From Nitrospirales bacterium (GTDB taxonomy: Bacteria; Nitrospirota; Nitrospiria; Nitrospirales; UBA8639), in NCBI GenBank assembly GCA_031315865.1, contig JALDRJ010000002.1, positions 1,338,001-1,402,000 of the forward strand: a stretch of 64,000 nt of DNA, given 5' to 3'. Shown here piece by piece: positions 56,354-64,000 of this stretch; the first letter of the stretch is position 1; every line of letters starts with the position of its first letter. The position numbers and the translations under genes were made by a program. The notes under the pieces were generated by a model, which saw nothing but the letters and a program-made list of their open reading frames with translations, was not told the origin of the DNA and searched no databases.

Positions 56354-57160
56354 ATGGCAATCTACGCAATCGGCGATGTCCAAGGCTGTTTTCGGGCGTT
56401 ACGCAAATTAGTTAAACGCATAAAATTTGATCCTACCACTGATCGGCTCTGGTTTGTCGGAGATTTGGTCAATCGTGGACCGGATTCTCTGGAAGTTCTG
56501 CGATACATTAAAGATCTCGGGTCGGCCGCCGTCACCGTGCTTGGAAATCATGATATCCACCTCCTTGCGGTTTGGGCTGGGGTGGCCCGATTGCATCGCA
56601 AGGATACTGTAGGCCCGGTATTGTCCGCTCCAGACTGCGATGAATTGCTGACATGGTTGCGCCATCGTCCGTTGGTATACCGTGAGCATGACTATGTGAT
56701 GTTGCATGCTGGATTGCTCCCCCAATGGACGATCGCGCAGGCAGAAAAGCTGGCACGAGAAGTCGAAGAAGCATTGCGGGGCGAAGCATTCGTGGACATG
56801 CTGCCCTTCATTTATTTTCGGGGTTCGCAGGCGTCATGGTCAACAGACTTGGGGCATCAGGATCGACTCAGTTTAGCCACGAATGTCATGACCCGGATTC
56901 GAGTCTGCACTCCGGAAGGAGAGCCGGACTTTTCTTTTAAAGGCCGTCCGAACGATGCCCCTCAAGGGTTAGTCCCATGGTTTGCTGTGCCTGGCCGAGC
57001 GACGGCTCGGGACACGATTATTTTTGGACATTGGTCGGCTCTAGGGCTGTTCGTGAAAAAAACGCTCATCGGGCTGGATGCCGGCTGCGTATGGGGCCAA
57101 GAGCTGATAGCTCTTCGGCTTGACGATCGAAAAGTTTTCCGCGCCTCTTGTTCCGGGTAG
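56354..57160 (+). CDS. apaH: Symmetrical bis(5'-nucleosyl)-tetraphosphatase ApaH
   Basis: ApaH hydrolyses diadenosine tetraphosphate to two ADP and can remove NpnN caps from RNA. The 268-residue metallophosphoesterase shows GDVQG (about residues 7-11), GDLVNRGPDSL (about 36-46) and GNHDIHLLA, all metal ligands present. Length is typical. It is divergent from the hydrolase gene after about 106 bases. Confidence 0.96.
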   Translation: MAIYAIGDVQGCFRALRKLVKRIKFDPTTDRLWFVGDLVNRGPDSLEVLRYIKDLGSAAVTVLGNHDIHLLAVWAGVARLHRKDTVGPVLSAPDCDELLTWLRHRPLVYREHDYVMLHAGLLPQWTIAQAEKLAREVEEALRGEAFVDMLPFIYFRGSQASWSTDLGHQDRLSLATNVMTRIRVCTPEGEPDFSFKGRPNDAPQGLVPWFAVPGRATARDTIIFGHWSALGLFVKKTLIGLDAGCVWGQELIALRLDDRKVFRASCSG

Positions 57161-57204
57161 GTCGGTCGGGTCTTCTGGGAAGGGGGATTCCGCTTATTGC
57201 GCGG

Positions 57205-57289
57205 CCCGTCTTCTATCCCGTCTTTTATGTCTCCAGTTATGTCTGCAGTGTATCTGTTTCGATAACAAGTGTATCCATTTCGATTACAT
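57205..57289. repeat. Chain of degenerate short tandem duplications
   Basis: Three neighbouring pairs lie in series: CCCGTCTTYTAT (57205-57216 and 57217-57228, 11/12), GTCTSCAG (57229-57236 and 57241-57248, 7/8) and a 21-base unit at 57248-57268 and 57269-57289 (17/21). They fill part of the 317-base gap before the zinc-finger gene. Such repeats could be operators or a slipped-strand scar. Confidence 0.45.
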
Positions 57290-57331
57290 TTTCAGGAATG
57301 CTGAACGGAACTATCGTTCCTGTCCTGAAAA
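57289..57331. other. Nested hairpin
   Basis: TTTTCAGGA (57289-57297) pairs perfectly with TCCTGAAAA (57323-57331), enclosing GGAAC (57307-57311) and GTTCC (57316-57320). The structure could be an mRNA leader element or weak terminator for apaH, but no T run follows directly. Confidence 0.45.
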
Positions 57332-57477
57332 TCACCTTTTCAGAGCCTTCTCTTTCGTGACCTCCCGTTCCGGGATTTCCGGCATCAGCTTTGCTTTACG
57401 TCCTTCTACAGCCATTTTGGCTCATTCATAAAACACTTTCATAAAAAGTCAGTTAGTCTCGAGAAAGGAGAGAATTG

Positions 57478-57807
57478 ATGAAGCGAAAAGTTTCCAAAGC
57501 CCAACCTGCCCGCAAGCAGCGTCGAACCCGCTCGACTCCAGGCTCTTTGCCCGTGACGGAGTCTCAAACTTCATGGTCGGAAAATGTCAAGTTACACGGT
57601 ATTCATTCCTCTGTCGCCAGGCGATGTCCAAAATGTACCGGACTCTTAATGGCGCAAGTCATTGATCTGACGACCGAAAACGACATACGATGCATTAATT
57701 GTGGATGGCAGCCGCAGTGGGGGACGCGAGTGGTGTCTGAAAGTGATGAGGTTCGATCCATTCGACGACTGACAGCAGAATTTTGTACATCCGGGATAGC
57801 CCCATGA
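57478..57807 (+). CDS. Small zinc-ribbon protein of unknown function
   Basis: About 109 residues: a basic, disordered N-terminus (MKRKVSKAQPARKQRRTRS) and a zinc ribbon of the form RCPKCTG-x-RCINCGW (two CxxC pairs about 19 residues apart). It may bind nucleic acid or protein, but no family is recognised. AAGGAG lies eight bases before ATG 57478; a TTG three bases earlier is also in frame. Confidence 0.7.
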   Translation: MKRKVSKAQPARKQRRTRSTPGSLPVTESQTSWSENVKLHGIHSSVARRCPKCTGLLMAQVIDLTTENDIRCINCGWQPQWGTRVVSESDEVRSIRRLTAEFCTSGIAP

Positions 57808-58036
57808 ATGGAAATTCCGTGTCTGTCTTCAGCATGGAGTGAGGCAAGTAATGAGCTTAGAGATCTGAGCCATCTCATGGTCTGGGAGTAGGATGTTCTG
57901 ACGATACGTCATTCTCTTCGAGTTGACGCAAGGATGAGTCACTCCATGACGGATTCGAATCGGTGCTGGTGCTCATTTGTCCCGAATAGGGGGAAGAGTC
58001 CGGAGTTAAGCCGTTTGGGGTTGGACAATCCTGTGT

Positions 58037-59113
58037 ATGAAACTAGGAGAGTCACGAGTGAATATCTCGCGTTGTGTCGAAGAAATACGATCCCGACGGT
58101 TATTTGAAAAACAGCTTAGCTTGTTCCTTATCAACCCTGACATTCGTCCCAGAAAAGGGGAGGTGATATCTCCTGCGCGCATTCGACATGCCCGGGCCTC
58201 TGTCGTGTCATGCGTCCTGGTATTCGTCGCATGTGTGGTCAGTCCGTCCCATGATTTGGCTTTTGCCAAAACCGTGGTCGTTCTACAGTCCTCAAACATT
58301 ACTTCCTACAATCGAGCTGTCAAAGCTTTTCAAGAAAGCCTCCCGTCCTCACAACATGTTCACCAATTTTCTCTCGCCGGTGATTTCAAGAACAGCAACT
58401 CCGTGATTTCAAAAATTCGAGGGCTTGCCCCGGACGTCGTGGTTGCCGTGGGTTTGAAGGCGGTCCTGGTCCTGAACCAAGGGCTCCCTTCTGTTCCCAG
58501 TATATTTTGTATGGTCTTAGATCCCGGTAAATATCATCTGCCAAGATCGGACATGATTGGTATTTCCCTCGAGATTCCGTTCAAGGATCAAATGCAGTCG
58601 CTTCAAGAAGTCCTGCCGACTGTGAAGCGTGTGGGAGTGCTTTATAATCCCGAGAAAACAGGACGAATCGTCCGCGCGGCTTTACCTCAAGCTGAAGCTC
58701 TTGGAGTCGAACTCGTTTCACGAGAGGTTTCATCAGAAAAAGATGTTCCCAACTCACTGCGGGCGATCGTTCAGCACATCGATGCCTTGTGGCTCGTTCC
58801 TGACAGTACGGTACTGACTGCAGATTCATTCAATTTTCTACTAAAAACCACACTCGATGCCAACATTCCCGTCATGGGCTTTTCTCCGGATCTGGTGAGC
58901 AAGGGTGCTCTTCTCAGCACCCATTTCAGTTATGAAGATGTGGGGAAGCAGGCGGCTCAGCTTGCCATGAAAATCGCGCATGGGAGAAGGGTGAAAACGG
59001 GAATTCTCTACCCTCCGGAACCGTTACGCTTGGCGATCAATCTCAAAACAGCCCATTTTTTAAAAATCACCGTTCCTCCCAATGTCTTAATCAGGTTCCA
59101 TGAAATGTATTAA
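58037..59113 (+). CDS. Periplasmic ABC substrate-binding-like protein
   Basis: A 358-residue member of the ABC_sub_bind (PF04392, TrpX/BmpA-like) family: VVAVGLKAVLVLNQGLPSVPSIFCMV, GISLEIPFKDQMQSLQEVLPTVKRVGVLYNP and FSPDLVSKGALLSTHFSYEDVGKQAAQLA are typical. A hydrophobic segment at about residues 54-72 with a SHDLAFA end is the signal. Start uncertain: ATG 58037 makes a long N-terminal extension. No permease or ATPase follows; the next gene is a sensor kinase, 26 bases away, suggesting the binding protein serves signalling. Confidence 0.83.
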   Translation: MKLGESRVNISRCVEEIRSRRLFEKQLSLFLINPDIRPRKGEVISPARIRHARASVVSCVLVFVACVVSPSHDLAFAKTVVVLQSSNITSYNRAVKAFQESLPSSQHVHQFSLAGDFKNSNSVISKIRGLAPDVVVAVGLKAVLVLNQGLPSVPSIFCMVLDPGKYHLPRSDMIGISLEIPFKDQMQSLQEVLPTVKRVGVLYNPEKTGRIVRAALPQAEALGVELVSREVSSEKDVPNSLRAIVQHIDALWLVPDSTVLTADSFNFLLKTTLDANIPVMGFSPDLVSKGALLSTHFSYEDVGKQAAQLAMKIAHGRRVKTGILYPPEPLRLAINLKTAHFLKITVPPNVLIRFHEMY

Positions 59114-59139
59114 TTTCACCGAATTCAAGAATTCGAGAT

Positions 59140-61434
59140 ATGGATGTCTCAGCGCTACAAGGAAATCGTTTCTTGAGTCTTCGAACCAAACTCATCCTGT
59201 TTATCAGTTTAATCATTATCGGGGTGTGCACGGGATTGAGTTGGTATTTCGTCAATCAACAAACGCAATCGATGGAACAAGCATTAAGGAAAACCGGAAC
59301 CATCCTGGTCAACAGCCTTGCGCATAATGGTCGGTATGGGTTGATTACGCAGGATAAGGTGTCTTTGAGTCAAGTCGTGGCAGGTGCGCTATCGGTTCAG
59401 GATGTCGTGTATGTGGTGATTACGGGGCCCCAGGGCGAGTGGTTGATCGCCAAGAGTAAAGGGATGTTGAACGCAATCGACCGTTTCACGAGGTCTGCCG
59501 ATCATCCATTATACCCGAATCATGTGTTTGAAAACTCCGCTTTGACGAGTACTGGCGATCGTCCCATCATCACGATTTTTCGCGCACAAGATCAGCGGCT
59601 GCAGATGCCCGCAAACCGTGGCAAGGCTGGATCGATGCCAACAGAGGTGTTTGTTCCAGGGGAAACTCTGTATGACTTTGCGCTCCCTGTGAAACGGGAC
59701 GTCAATTCTTCTCCCCAATTTGATCCCTTAACATTGGAAGCTCAAGAATCCTCTCTTTCCGGCGAAAGCGTTGATCAGACCCCTGAAGTGTATGGTGTGA
59801 TACAGGTCGGCCTGACGAAATCGCACATGTTACAAACGGTCGATACGATGATTTGGAATGTTTCGGTCATGACGATCCTGATCATCATCGTCGGTATCGT
59901 GTTTACGATGATGTTAGCCAATCGGATCATTACCCCGATCCGGAAGTTGGCTAAAATGGCCAAGGAAATTGCCTCAGGGAATCTGCACACGTCCGTCATT
60001 CCACGATCTCGGGATGAAATCGGGCAATTGACCAAGAGCATCAATGATATGACCGTGTCGTTGAAGCAACGCGAACAGGCGATTTCCACCTATGTCGAGA
60101 CGATCACGAGGCAGGTTTCACAGCTCTCAACGATCAATCAAACGACAGCAGTCATTTCTTCGAATTTGGATGTTGATCGTCTGTGGACCACAGTCCTGAA
60201 TCTCTTGGTGGAAAACTTGAGCTATGCTCGAATGATTCTCGTCTACTATAAACCGGAGGAACAGGTGAGTGTCGTCTCCCAAATAACCGGTGTGTCAGAG
60301 CAGATGGAAGCGTTAGTGAAGAAGATTGAAATTCCAGTACACGACGATGGCGGGATTAGCAGTGATCTGTTGATCAAAGGAATTCCTGTATTGGTACAGG
60401 ATATCGAGACTGTGGCTGACCGGTTGTATCCTGCCGTCTTGAAAGTCTGCCGAGAAATTGGGGTCCAATCGTTCATGGCTGCCCCATTAAAAAGTCAGGA
60501 TCGTATCTTTGGATACCTTGGGACTGACTGTGGCGATAAGCCCTGCAAACAAGAAGATTTAGATGTTCTGATGACTATTGCCAACCATGTGGCCGTTGCC
60601 ATCGATAATGCCCGTGCTTACCAACATTTGGGCCAATTCAACCAGATGCTCGAAGAACGAGTCCAGGAAAGAACGGAAGCCTTGCAGCAGGCCAACGAAC
60701 GACTTCGGGAACATGACCGTTTGAAGTCGATGTTCGTATCCATTGCTTCCCATGAGCTTCGGACGCCGATGACATCGATGAAAGGGCTAGTCGACAATAT
60801 GTTGGATGGTCTCACCGGAACATTAACTGAACGGCAATCCTTTTATCTGTCCCGTGTGAAACGGAATCTCGAGCGATTAACGCGTATGAGTAATGATCTT
60901 CTCGATTTATCGAAGATTGACGCCGGAGTGATGCAACTCAGTTGCACATCGTTTTCTGTCGAAGAATTGGCGCAGGAAGTCGTCGAGGTCTTGCAACCGG
61001 TGGCAAAGCAAACTTCATTAAATCTGATTTTTGACCAGGAATCCCCCCTACCGAAGATCTTGGGGGATCGCGATAAACTCGATCAGGTCCTGACCAATCT
61101 CATCAATAACGCCATGAAGTTTTCTGATCCTGGCTCAAGGGTCGAAATTGGGGGCAGGTTTCGCAGTGATGAAATGGTGGAGTTCTGCGTCAGTGACTCC
61201 GGTTGCGGAATTCCCTTGGATGAAATTCCTCACATTTTTGAGCGATTCTACCGCGGGGAATCCGTGGCCGTCGAAGCCAGCGGGTCGGGGTTAGGCCTTG
61301 CGATTTCGAAAAGCCTGATCGAACTCCATGGAGGCAAGATCTGGGTGGAAAGTAAAGTCGGGGAGGGCAGCCGTTTCTTTTTTACGTTGCCCGTCGTTCC
61401 GACTGTTTCGATTGGCTGGTCGAAACGAGGCTAA
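59140..61434 (+). CDS. Sensor histidine kinase with HAMP and GAF domains
   Basis: Inner-membrane kinase of 764 residues: TM1 (about residues 15-36), a periplasmic sensor of about 200 residues, TM2 (about 246-268), HAMP (about 270-322), a GAF domain (about 340-490), a coiled coil, HisKA with H538 (IASHELRTP) and HATPase_c (NLINNAMKFSDPG, GSGLGLAISKSLIELHGG). No receiver is fused. It sits between a periplasmic binding-protein gene (26 bases upstream) and a convergent sigma-54 regulator whose stop codon overlaps its own by four bases, so all three may form one pathway. Confidence 0.95.
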   Translation: MDVSALQGNRFLSLRTKLILFISLIIIGVCTGLSWYFVNQQTQSMEQALRKTGTILVNSLAHNGRYGLITQDKVSLSQVVAGALSVQDVVYVVITGPQGEWLIAKSKGMLNAIDRFTRSADHPLYPNHVFENSALTSTGDRPIITIFRAQDQRLQMPANRGKAGSMPTEVFVPGETLYDFALPVKRDVNSSPQFDPLTLEAQESSLSGESVDQTPEVYGVIQVGLTKSHMLQTVDTMIWNVSVMTILIIIVGIVFTMMLANRIITPIRKLAKMAKEIASGNLHTSVIPRSRDEIGQLTKSINDMTVSLKQREQAISTYVETITRQVSQLSTINQTTAVISSNLDVDRLWTTVLNLLVENLSYARMILVYYKPEEQVSVVSQITGVSEQMEALVKKIEIPVHDDGGISSDLLIKGIPVLVQDIETVADRLYPAVLKVCREIGVQSFMAAPLKSQDRIFGYLGTDCGDKPCKQEDLDVLMTIANHVAVAIDNARAYQHLGQFNQMLEERVQERTEALQQANERLREHDRLKSMFVSIASHELRTPMTSMKGLVDNMLDGLTGTLTERQSFYLSRVKRNLERLTRMSNDLLDLSKIDAGVMQLSCTSFSVEELAQEVVEVLQPVAKQTSLNLIFDQESPLPKILGDRDKLDQVLTNLINNAMKFSDPGSRVEIGGRFRSDEMVEFCVSDSGCGIPLDEIPHIFERFYRGESVAVEASGSGLGLAISKSLIELHGGKIWVESKVGEGSRFFFTLPVVPTVSIGWSKRG

Positions 61435-62846
61435 AGGGACGGAGGCTCAACGGAGATTTCCTTTTGTTTGAGCAGTCGTGAAAGGTACGTGCGTTGAAGT
61501 TGCAATAGATCGGCGGCTTTTGTCTGACTCCAGTTGCTTCGTCGAAGCGCTTGCTCAAGAATATGACGACTGTACTGTTCAATCGCATCATGGTACGGAA
61601 GATTTTCACCTTCTTGGAATGGATCAACTCCCCAAGGCCCCAAGCCTAACTGTTCAGGCACGATTTTATCATCCGTGCCCAGGACGACGGCACGTGCGAT
61701 GGCGTTGCTTAGTTCTCTGATATTCCCCGGCCATCCATAACTTCGCATGGCACTGATGGTTTCCTTCGCGAATGTTCGTGGTGGCCGTTTCATTTCTCGG
61801 AGATGGAAGTCGAGGAAAAATTCAGCCAAGGGAACGATATCATCCGGTCGTTCCCGCAAGGGGGGTAAGGAAAGACTGACGACATTTAAACGAAAATACA
61901 AATCTTCCCGGAAACGCCCTTCTCTGACGGCTTGTTTGAGGTCTTTATTCGTTGCGGCCAGCACTCGAATATTCACTTTGACCAGACGATTCCCACCAAC
62001 CCGGTGAAATTCATGATCCTGGAGCAGGCGTAGCAGTTTCGCTTGTAGCGTCAGCGGCATGTCGCCGATTTCATCCAGGAACAGGGTCCCGCCATCGGCC
62101 TCTTCGATCCTGCCTTTTTGACGAGAATCCGCACCGGTAAATGCCCCTTTTTCATGGCCAAACAGCTCGTTCTCGAGGAGCGTCTCATTTAACGCCACGC
62201 AATTGATGATACTGAACGGCATGGTCCGGCGCCCGCTCCATTGGTGAATGGAACGGGAGAAGAGTTCTTTGCCGGTCCCACTTTCCCCCAACAGCAGGAC
62301 GGTTGCGTCAGAATTCGCGGCCCGTTGAGCGAGTTCGACGATGGACTGAATGCTCGCACTTTGACCGACGATCTGGTTATACCGGCTTTCCACTTCTGTT
62401 CGTAAGGATGTCACTTGTTGTTTCAATGCTTCTCGTTCGAGCGCTTTCTTGATGACGATCTCAAGGTGATCGAAGTCAATGGGTTTGGTCAAAAAGTCAT
62501 AGGCTCCTGTTTTCATGGCTTCTACGGCATTTTCGATCGTGGCGTTGGCCGTCATGACGATGATGGGAAGATCGAGGGACTCTTTGTTTGTGGAAGACGT
62601 TGAATATTCCTTGGTCGGGTTGGGCGAGTGTATTTGCGGGAAGAGATGATGGAGAACTTCAAGCCCGGACATTCGCGGAAGAGACAGATCCAGCAGGACA
62701 AGATGCGGAGTTTCGAGTTCGATGCTATCAATGGCCTGTTTTCCGTCGGTCGCGGAAACGGTCGAGTACCCCTGGCCTTCTAAGCGGTCCATCAGCATCA
62801 ATACGATATCCGGGTCATCATCTACGATCAGAATCTTCTTTTTCAT
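61431..62846 (-). CDS. NtrC-family sigma-54-dependent response regulator
   Basis: A 471-residue bacterial enhancer-binding protein: receiver (phosphoacceptor in LVLLDLSLP, Lys of TKPID), AAA+ domain with Walker A GESGTGKE, the sigma-54 contact loop GAFTGA, Walker B LFLDEIG, and a Fis-type helix-turn-helix at the C-terminus (ALRRSNWSQTKAADLLQLQRTYLSRLLKQ). The receiver has an unusual insertion of about 20 residues (PQIHSPNPTKEYSTSSTNKE) before the fourth strand (LPIIVMTA). GAGGAG lies six bases before the ATG. It is the only sigma-54 activator in the window and a candidate to work with the promoter at 18822. Confidence 0.95.
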   Translation of the reverse strand: MKKKILIVDDDPDIVLMLMDRLEGQGYSTVSATDGKQAIDSIELETPHLVLLDLSLPRMSGLEVLHHLFPQIHSPNPTKEYSTSSTNKESLDLPIIVMTANATIENAVEAMKTGAYDFLTKPIDFDHLEIVIKKALEREALKQQVTSLRTEVESRYNQIVGQSASIQSIVELAQRAANSDATVLLLGESGTGKELFSRSIHQWSGRRTMPFSIINCVALNETLLENELFGHEKGAFTGADSRQKGRIEEADGGTLFLDEIGDMPLTLQAKLLRLLQDHEFHRVGGNRLVKVNIRVLAATNKDLKQAVREGRFREDLYFRLNVVSLSLPPLRERPDDIVPLAEFFLDFHLREMKRPPRTFAKETISAMRSYGWPGNIRELSNAIARAVVLGTDDKIVPEQLGLGPWGVDPFQEGENLPYHDAIEQYSRHILEQALRRSNWSQTKAADLLQLQRTYLSRLLKQKEISVEPPSL

Positions 62847-63101
62847 GGCAGACTCCTCTTAATCAGTCATTAAGAGATTCTATAAGCAAGCGGCTAGCAA
62901 AGAAATACTGCAAAAAATAAGCCATTGGATTTTTATGGAACATTGAGTCGTTCGTTTTCGGTTCATTGACGATTCTCTGGGGCGATTCTCTGGACATGTT
63001 GGGAGGGGAAGGTCCGGAATAGAATTCTTGAATCCATTATCTCAAATCCCGGAATCCTGCCGCTCATGATCGTGGATGAGCATTGCGGGTTAGGAATCAC
63101 A

Positions 63102-64000
63102 TTAAGAGCCGATCTGCTCAATAATGGCTGCCGCTAATAAGGGCAACATGATTTCATGATGTCCGATGAGCGTATAGCCTCGTCCGCCTTTTTGAGTCGG
63201 ACGCTTCACGACATTGGTCGCCGGACGGTAATGGTGAAGAAAGTCCATGTTTACCGTCGTGATGTTTTTTAGCGCACGGCCCAGGTTACGGCTCAACGTG
63301 ACGGTTTTGAGAAAAACCTCCGGAAGCATCACCGCTGATCCAAGGTTGAGGTACACTCCGCCTTCCATGCGGGAGACCGTAGACGCGAGCAAGCGAAAGT
63401 CGATCAGCGAACTTCCTCCGATGGCAGCTCCATCCGCGGAAGGATGCATATGAATGATGTCCGCGCCCATCGCCACATGCACGGTGACCGGGATTCCGAC
63501 TTGCACGCCAGTGGCGAGGAGGCTCATTCGACGATGCGGAAAAAGTTTGGGATGTCTGGTGATATATCGTCCCACGCTTTCCCCGATACCCTGTTTGGCT
63601 TCCCAGCCTTCACAAATCGCTTTGTTGAGTATTTTCCCTGTTTCTTCTGCCATTCCAAACCGACCGGAGTCAATTTCGGTGTCGACTTCTTCCGACGTGT
63701 GTCCCAGGTAAGCCAGCTCGAAGTCATGGATGATCACGGCCCCGTTCACGGCGATGGCGGTGATGATCTGTCGTTGGATCAGGTCGATCAGGATCGGGTT
63801 CAGCCCCACTTTGGTGGGGTGCCCTCCCATTCCGAATATGACCGGTTTCCCGCGTTCGCGTGCCCGGATAATGGCGCGGACCACCGCACGTAGCGATTGA
63901 ACCGCTAAAAAATCCGGAAGAGAATCAAGAAAACTCCGGAAGTTCTTGCCTCGTTTCCACGATACCGCAAAATCTGAAATGTTGACCTTGCTGTGGCGCG
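63102..64000 (-). CDS. Conserved protein of unknown function, N-terminus beyond the window
   Basis: The frame stays open from the stop at 63102 to the window edge, so the gene is partial (about 298 residues seen) and the apparent GTG at 63884 need not be its start. Segments such as IFGMGGHPTKVGLNP, AVNGAVIIHDFELAYLG, GADIIHMHPSADGAAIGGSSLIDF and LNLGSAVMLPEVFLK are well-ordered and look conserved. The Rossmann-like strand pattern and ANGA-IIHD recall deoxyhypusine-synthase-like proteins, but this is weak. It is the only gene on the minus strand in the last kilobase. Confidence 0.75.
   Translation of the reverse strand, partial: RHSKVNISDFAVSWKRGKNFRSFLDSLPDFLAVQSLRAVVRAIIRARERGKPVIFGMGGHPTKVGLNPILIDLIQRQIITAIAVNGAVIIHDFELAYLGHTSEEVDTEIDSGRFGMAEETGKILNKAICEGWEAKQGIGESVGRYITRHPKLFPHRRMSLLATGVQVGIPVTVHVAMGADIIHMHPSADGAAIGGSSLIDFRLLASTVSRMEGGVYLNLGSAVMLPEVFLKTVTLSRNLGRALKNITTVNMDFLHHYRPATNVVKRPTQKGGRGYTLIGHHEIMLPLLAAAIIEQIGS

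Overview
This 64 kb window is bacterial chromosome of intermediate GC, gene-dense on both strands. The mix suggests a Gram-negative aerobe or microaerophile: a Rod cell-wall operon, TonB-dependent receptor, lipoprotein, MacAB-like exporter, PEP-CTERM protein, sigma-54 regulator and many multi-domain histidine kinases. The style resembles Nitrospirota (Nitrospira lineage). That placement is inference from gene content and was not tested by any search.

Layout. 1-6.9 kb: an exported protein, ruvB, then on the minus strand a GlcG/HbpS-like protein, a KefB-type antiporter and leuCD. 7.4-18.4 kb: a long plus-strand block for cell shape and DNA upkeep, mreB-mreC-mreD-mrdA-rodA-rng-dprA-topA. 18.4-19.7 kb: a PEP-CTERM protein behind a well-formed sigma-54 promoter, closed by a strong terminator. 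19.8-23.2 kb: tig-clpP-clpX on the minus strand. 23.4-28.0 kb: tRNA-Leu, two small or membrane ORFs, tRNA-Ser, the SRP RNA and dnaX-ybaB-recR. 28.1-32.4 kb: accessory genes (histone-H1-like tail protein, class II aldolase, VapBC, GumN/TraB protein, nitroreductase). 32.5-40.6 kb: a response regulator, a hybrid kinase, a MacAB-like efflux operon and pyrF. 40.9-47 kb: a TonB-dependent receptor broken by one in-frame stop, a c-heme DUF3365 protein, a Sel1-repeat lipoprotein and a Rieske oxygenase. 47-51.8 kb: a signalling cluster of three response regulators and a PilJ/PAS histidine kinase. 52-54.2 kb: an ankyrin protein, then HigBA and an integrase remnant ending inside tRNA-Gln. 54.2-57.8 kb: small enzymes including apaH. 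58-62.8 kb: a periplasmic binding protein, a HAMP/GAF histidine kinase and a convergent sigma-54 response regulator. 63.1 kb to the end: a partial conserved protein.

The most notable observations are a pair of 95-bp, about 86% identical, inverted-end repeats 5.3 kb apart in opposite orientation, each carrying the same 22-codon mini-ORF; the single in-frame TAA separating the signal peptide from the body of the TonB receptor; the sigma-54 promoter in front of the PEP-CTERM gene; the degraded integron-like or prophage-like site at tRNA-Gln (a tyrosine-recombinase relic beside HigBA); and an orphan binding-protein/kinase/sigma-54-regulator trio that may form one signalling system.
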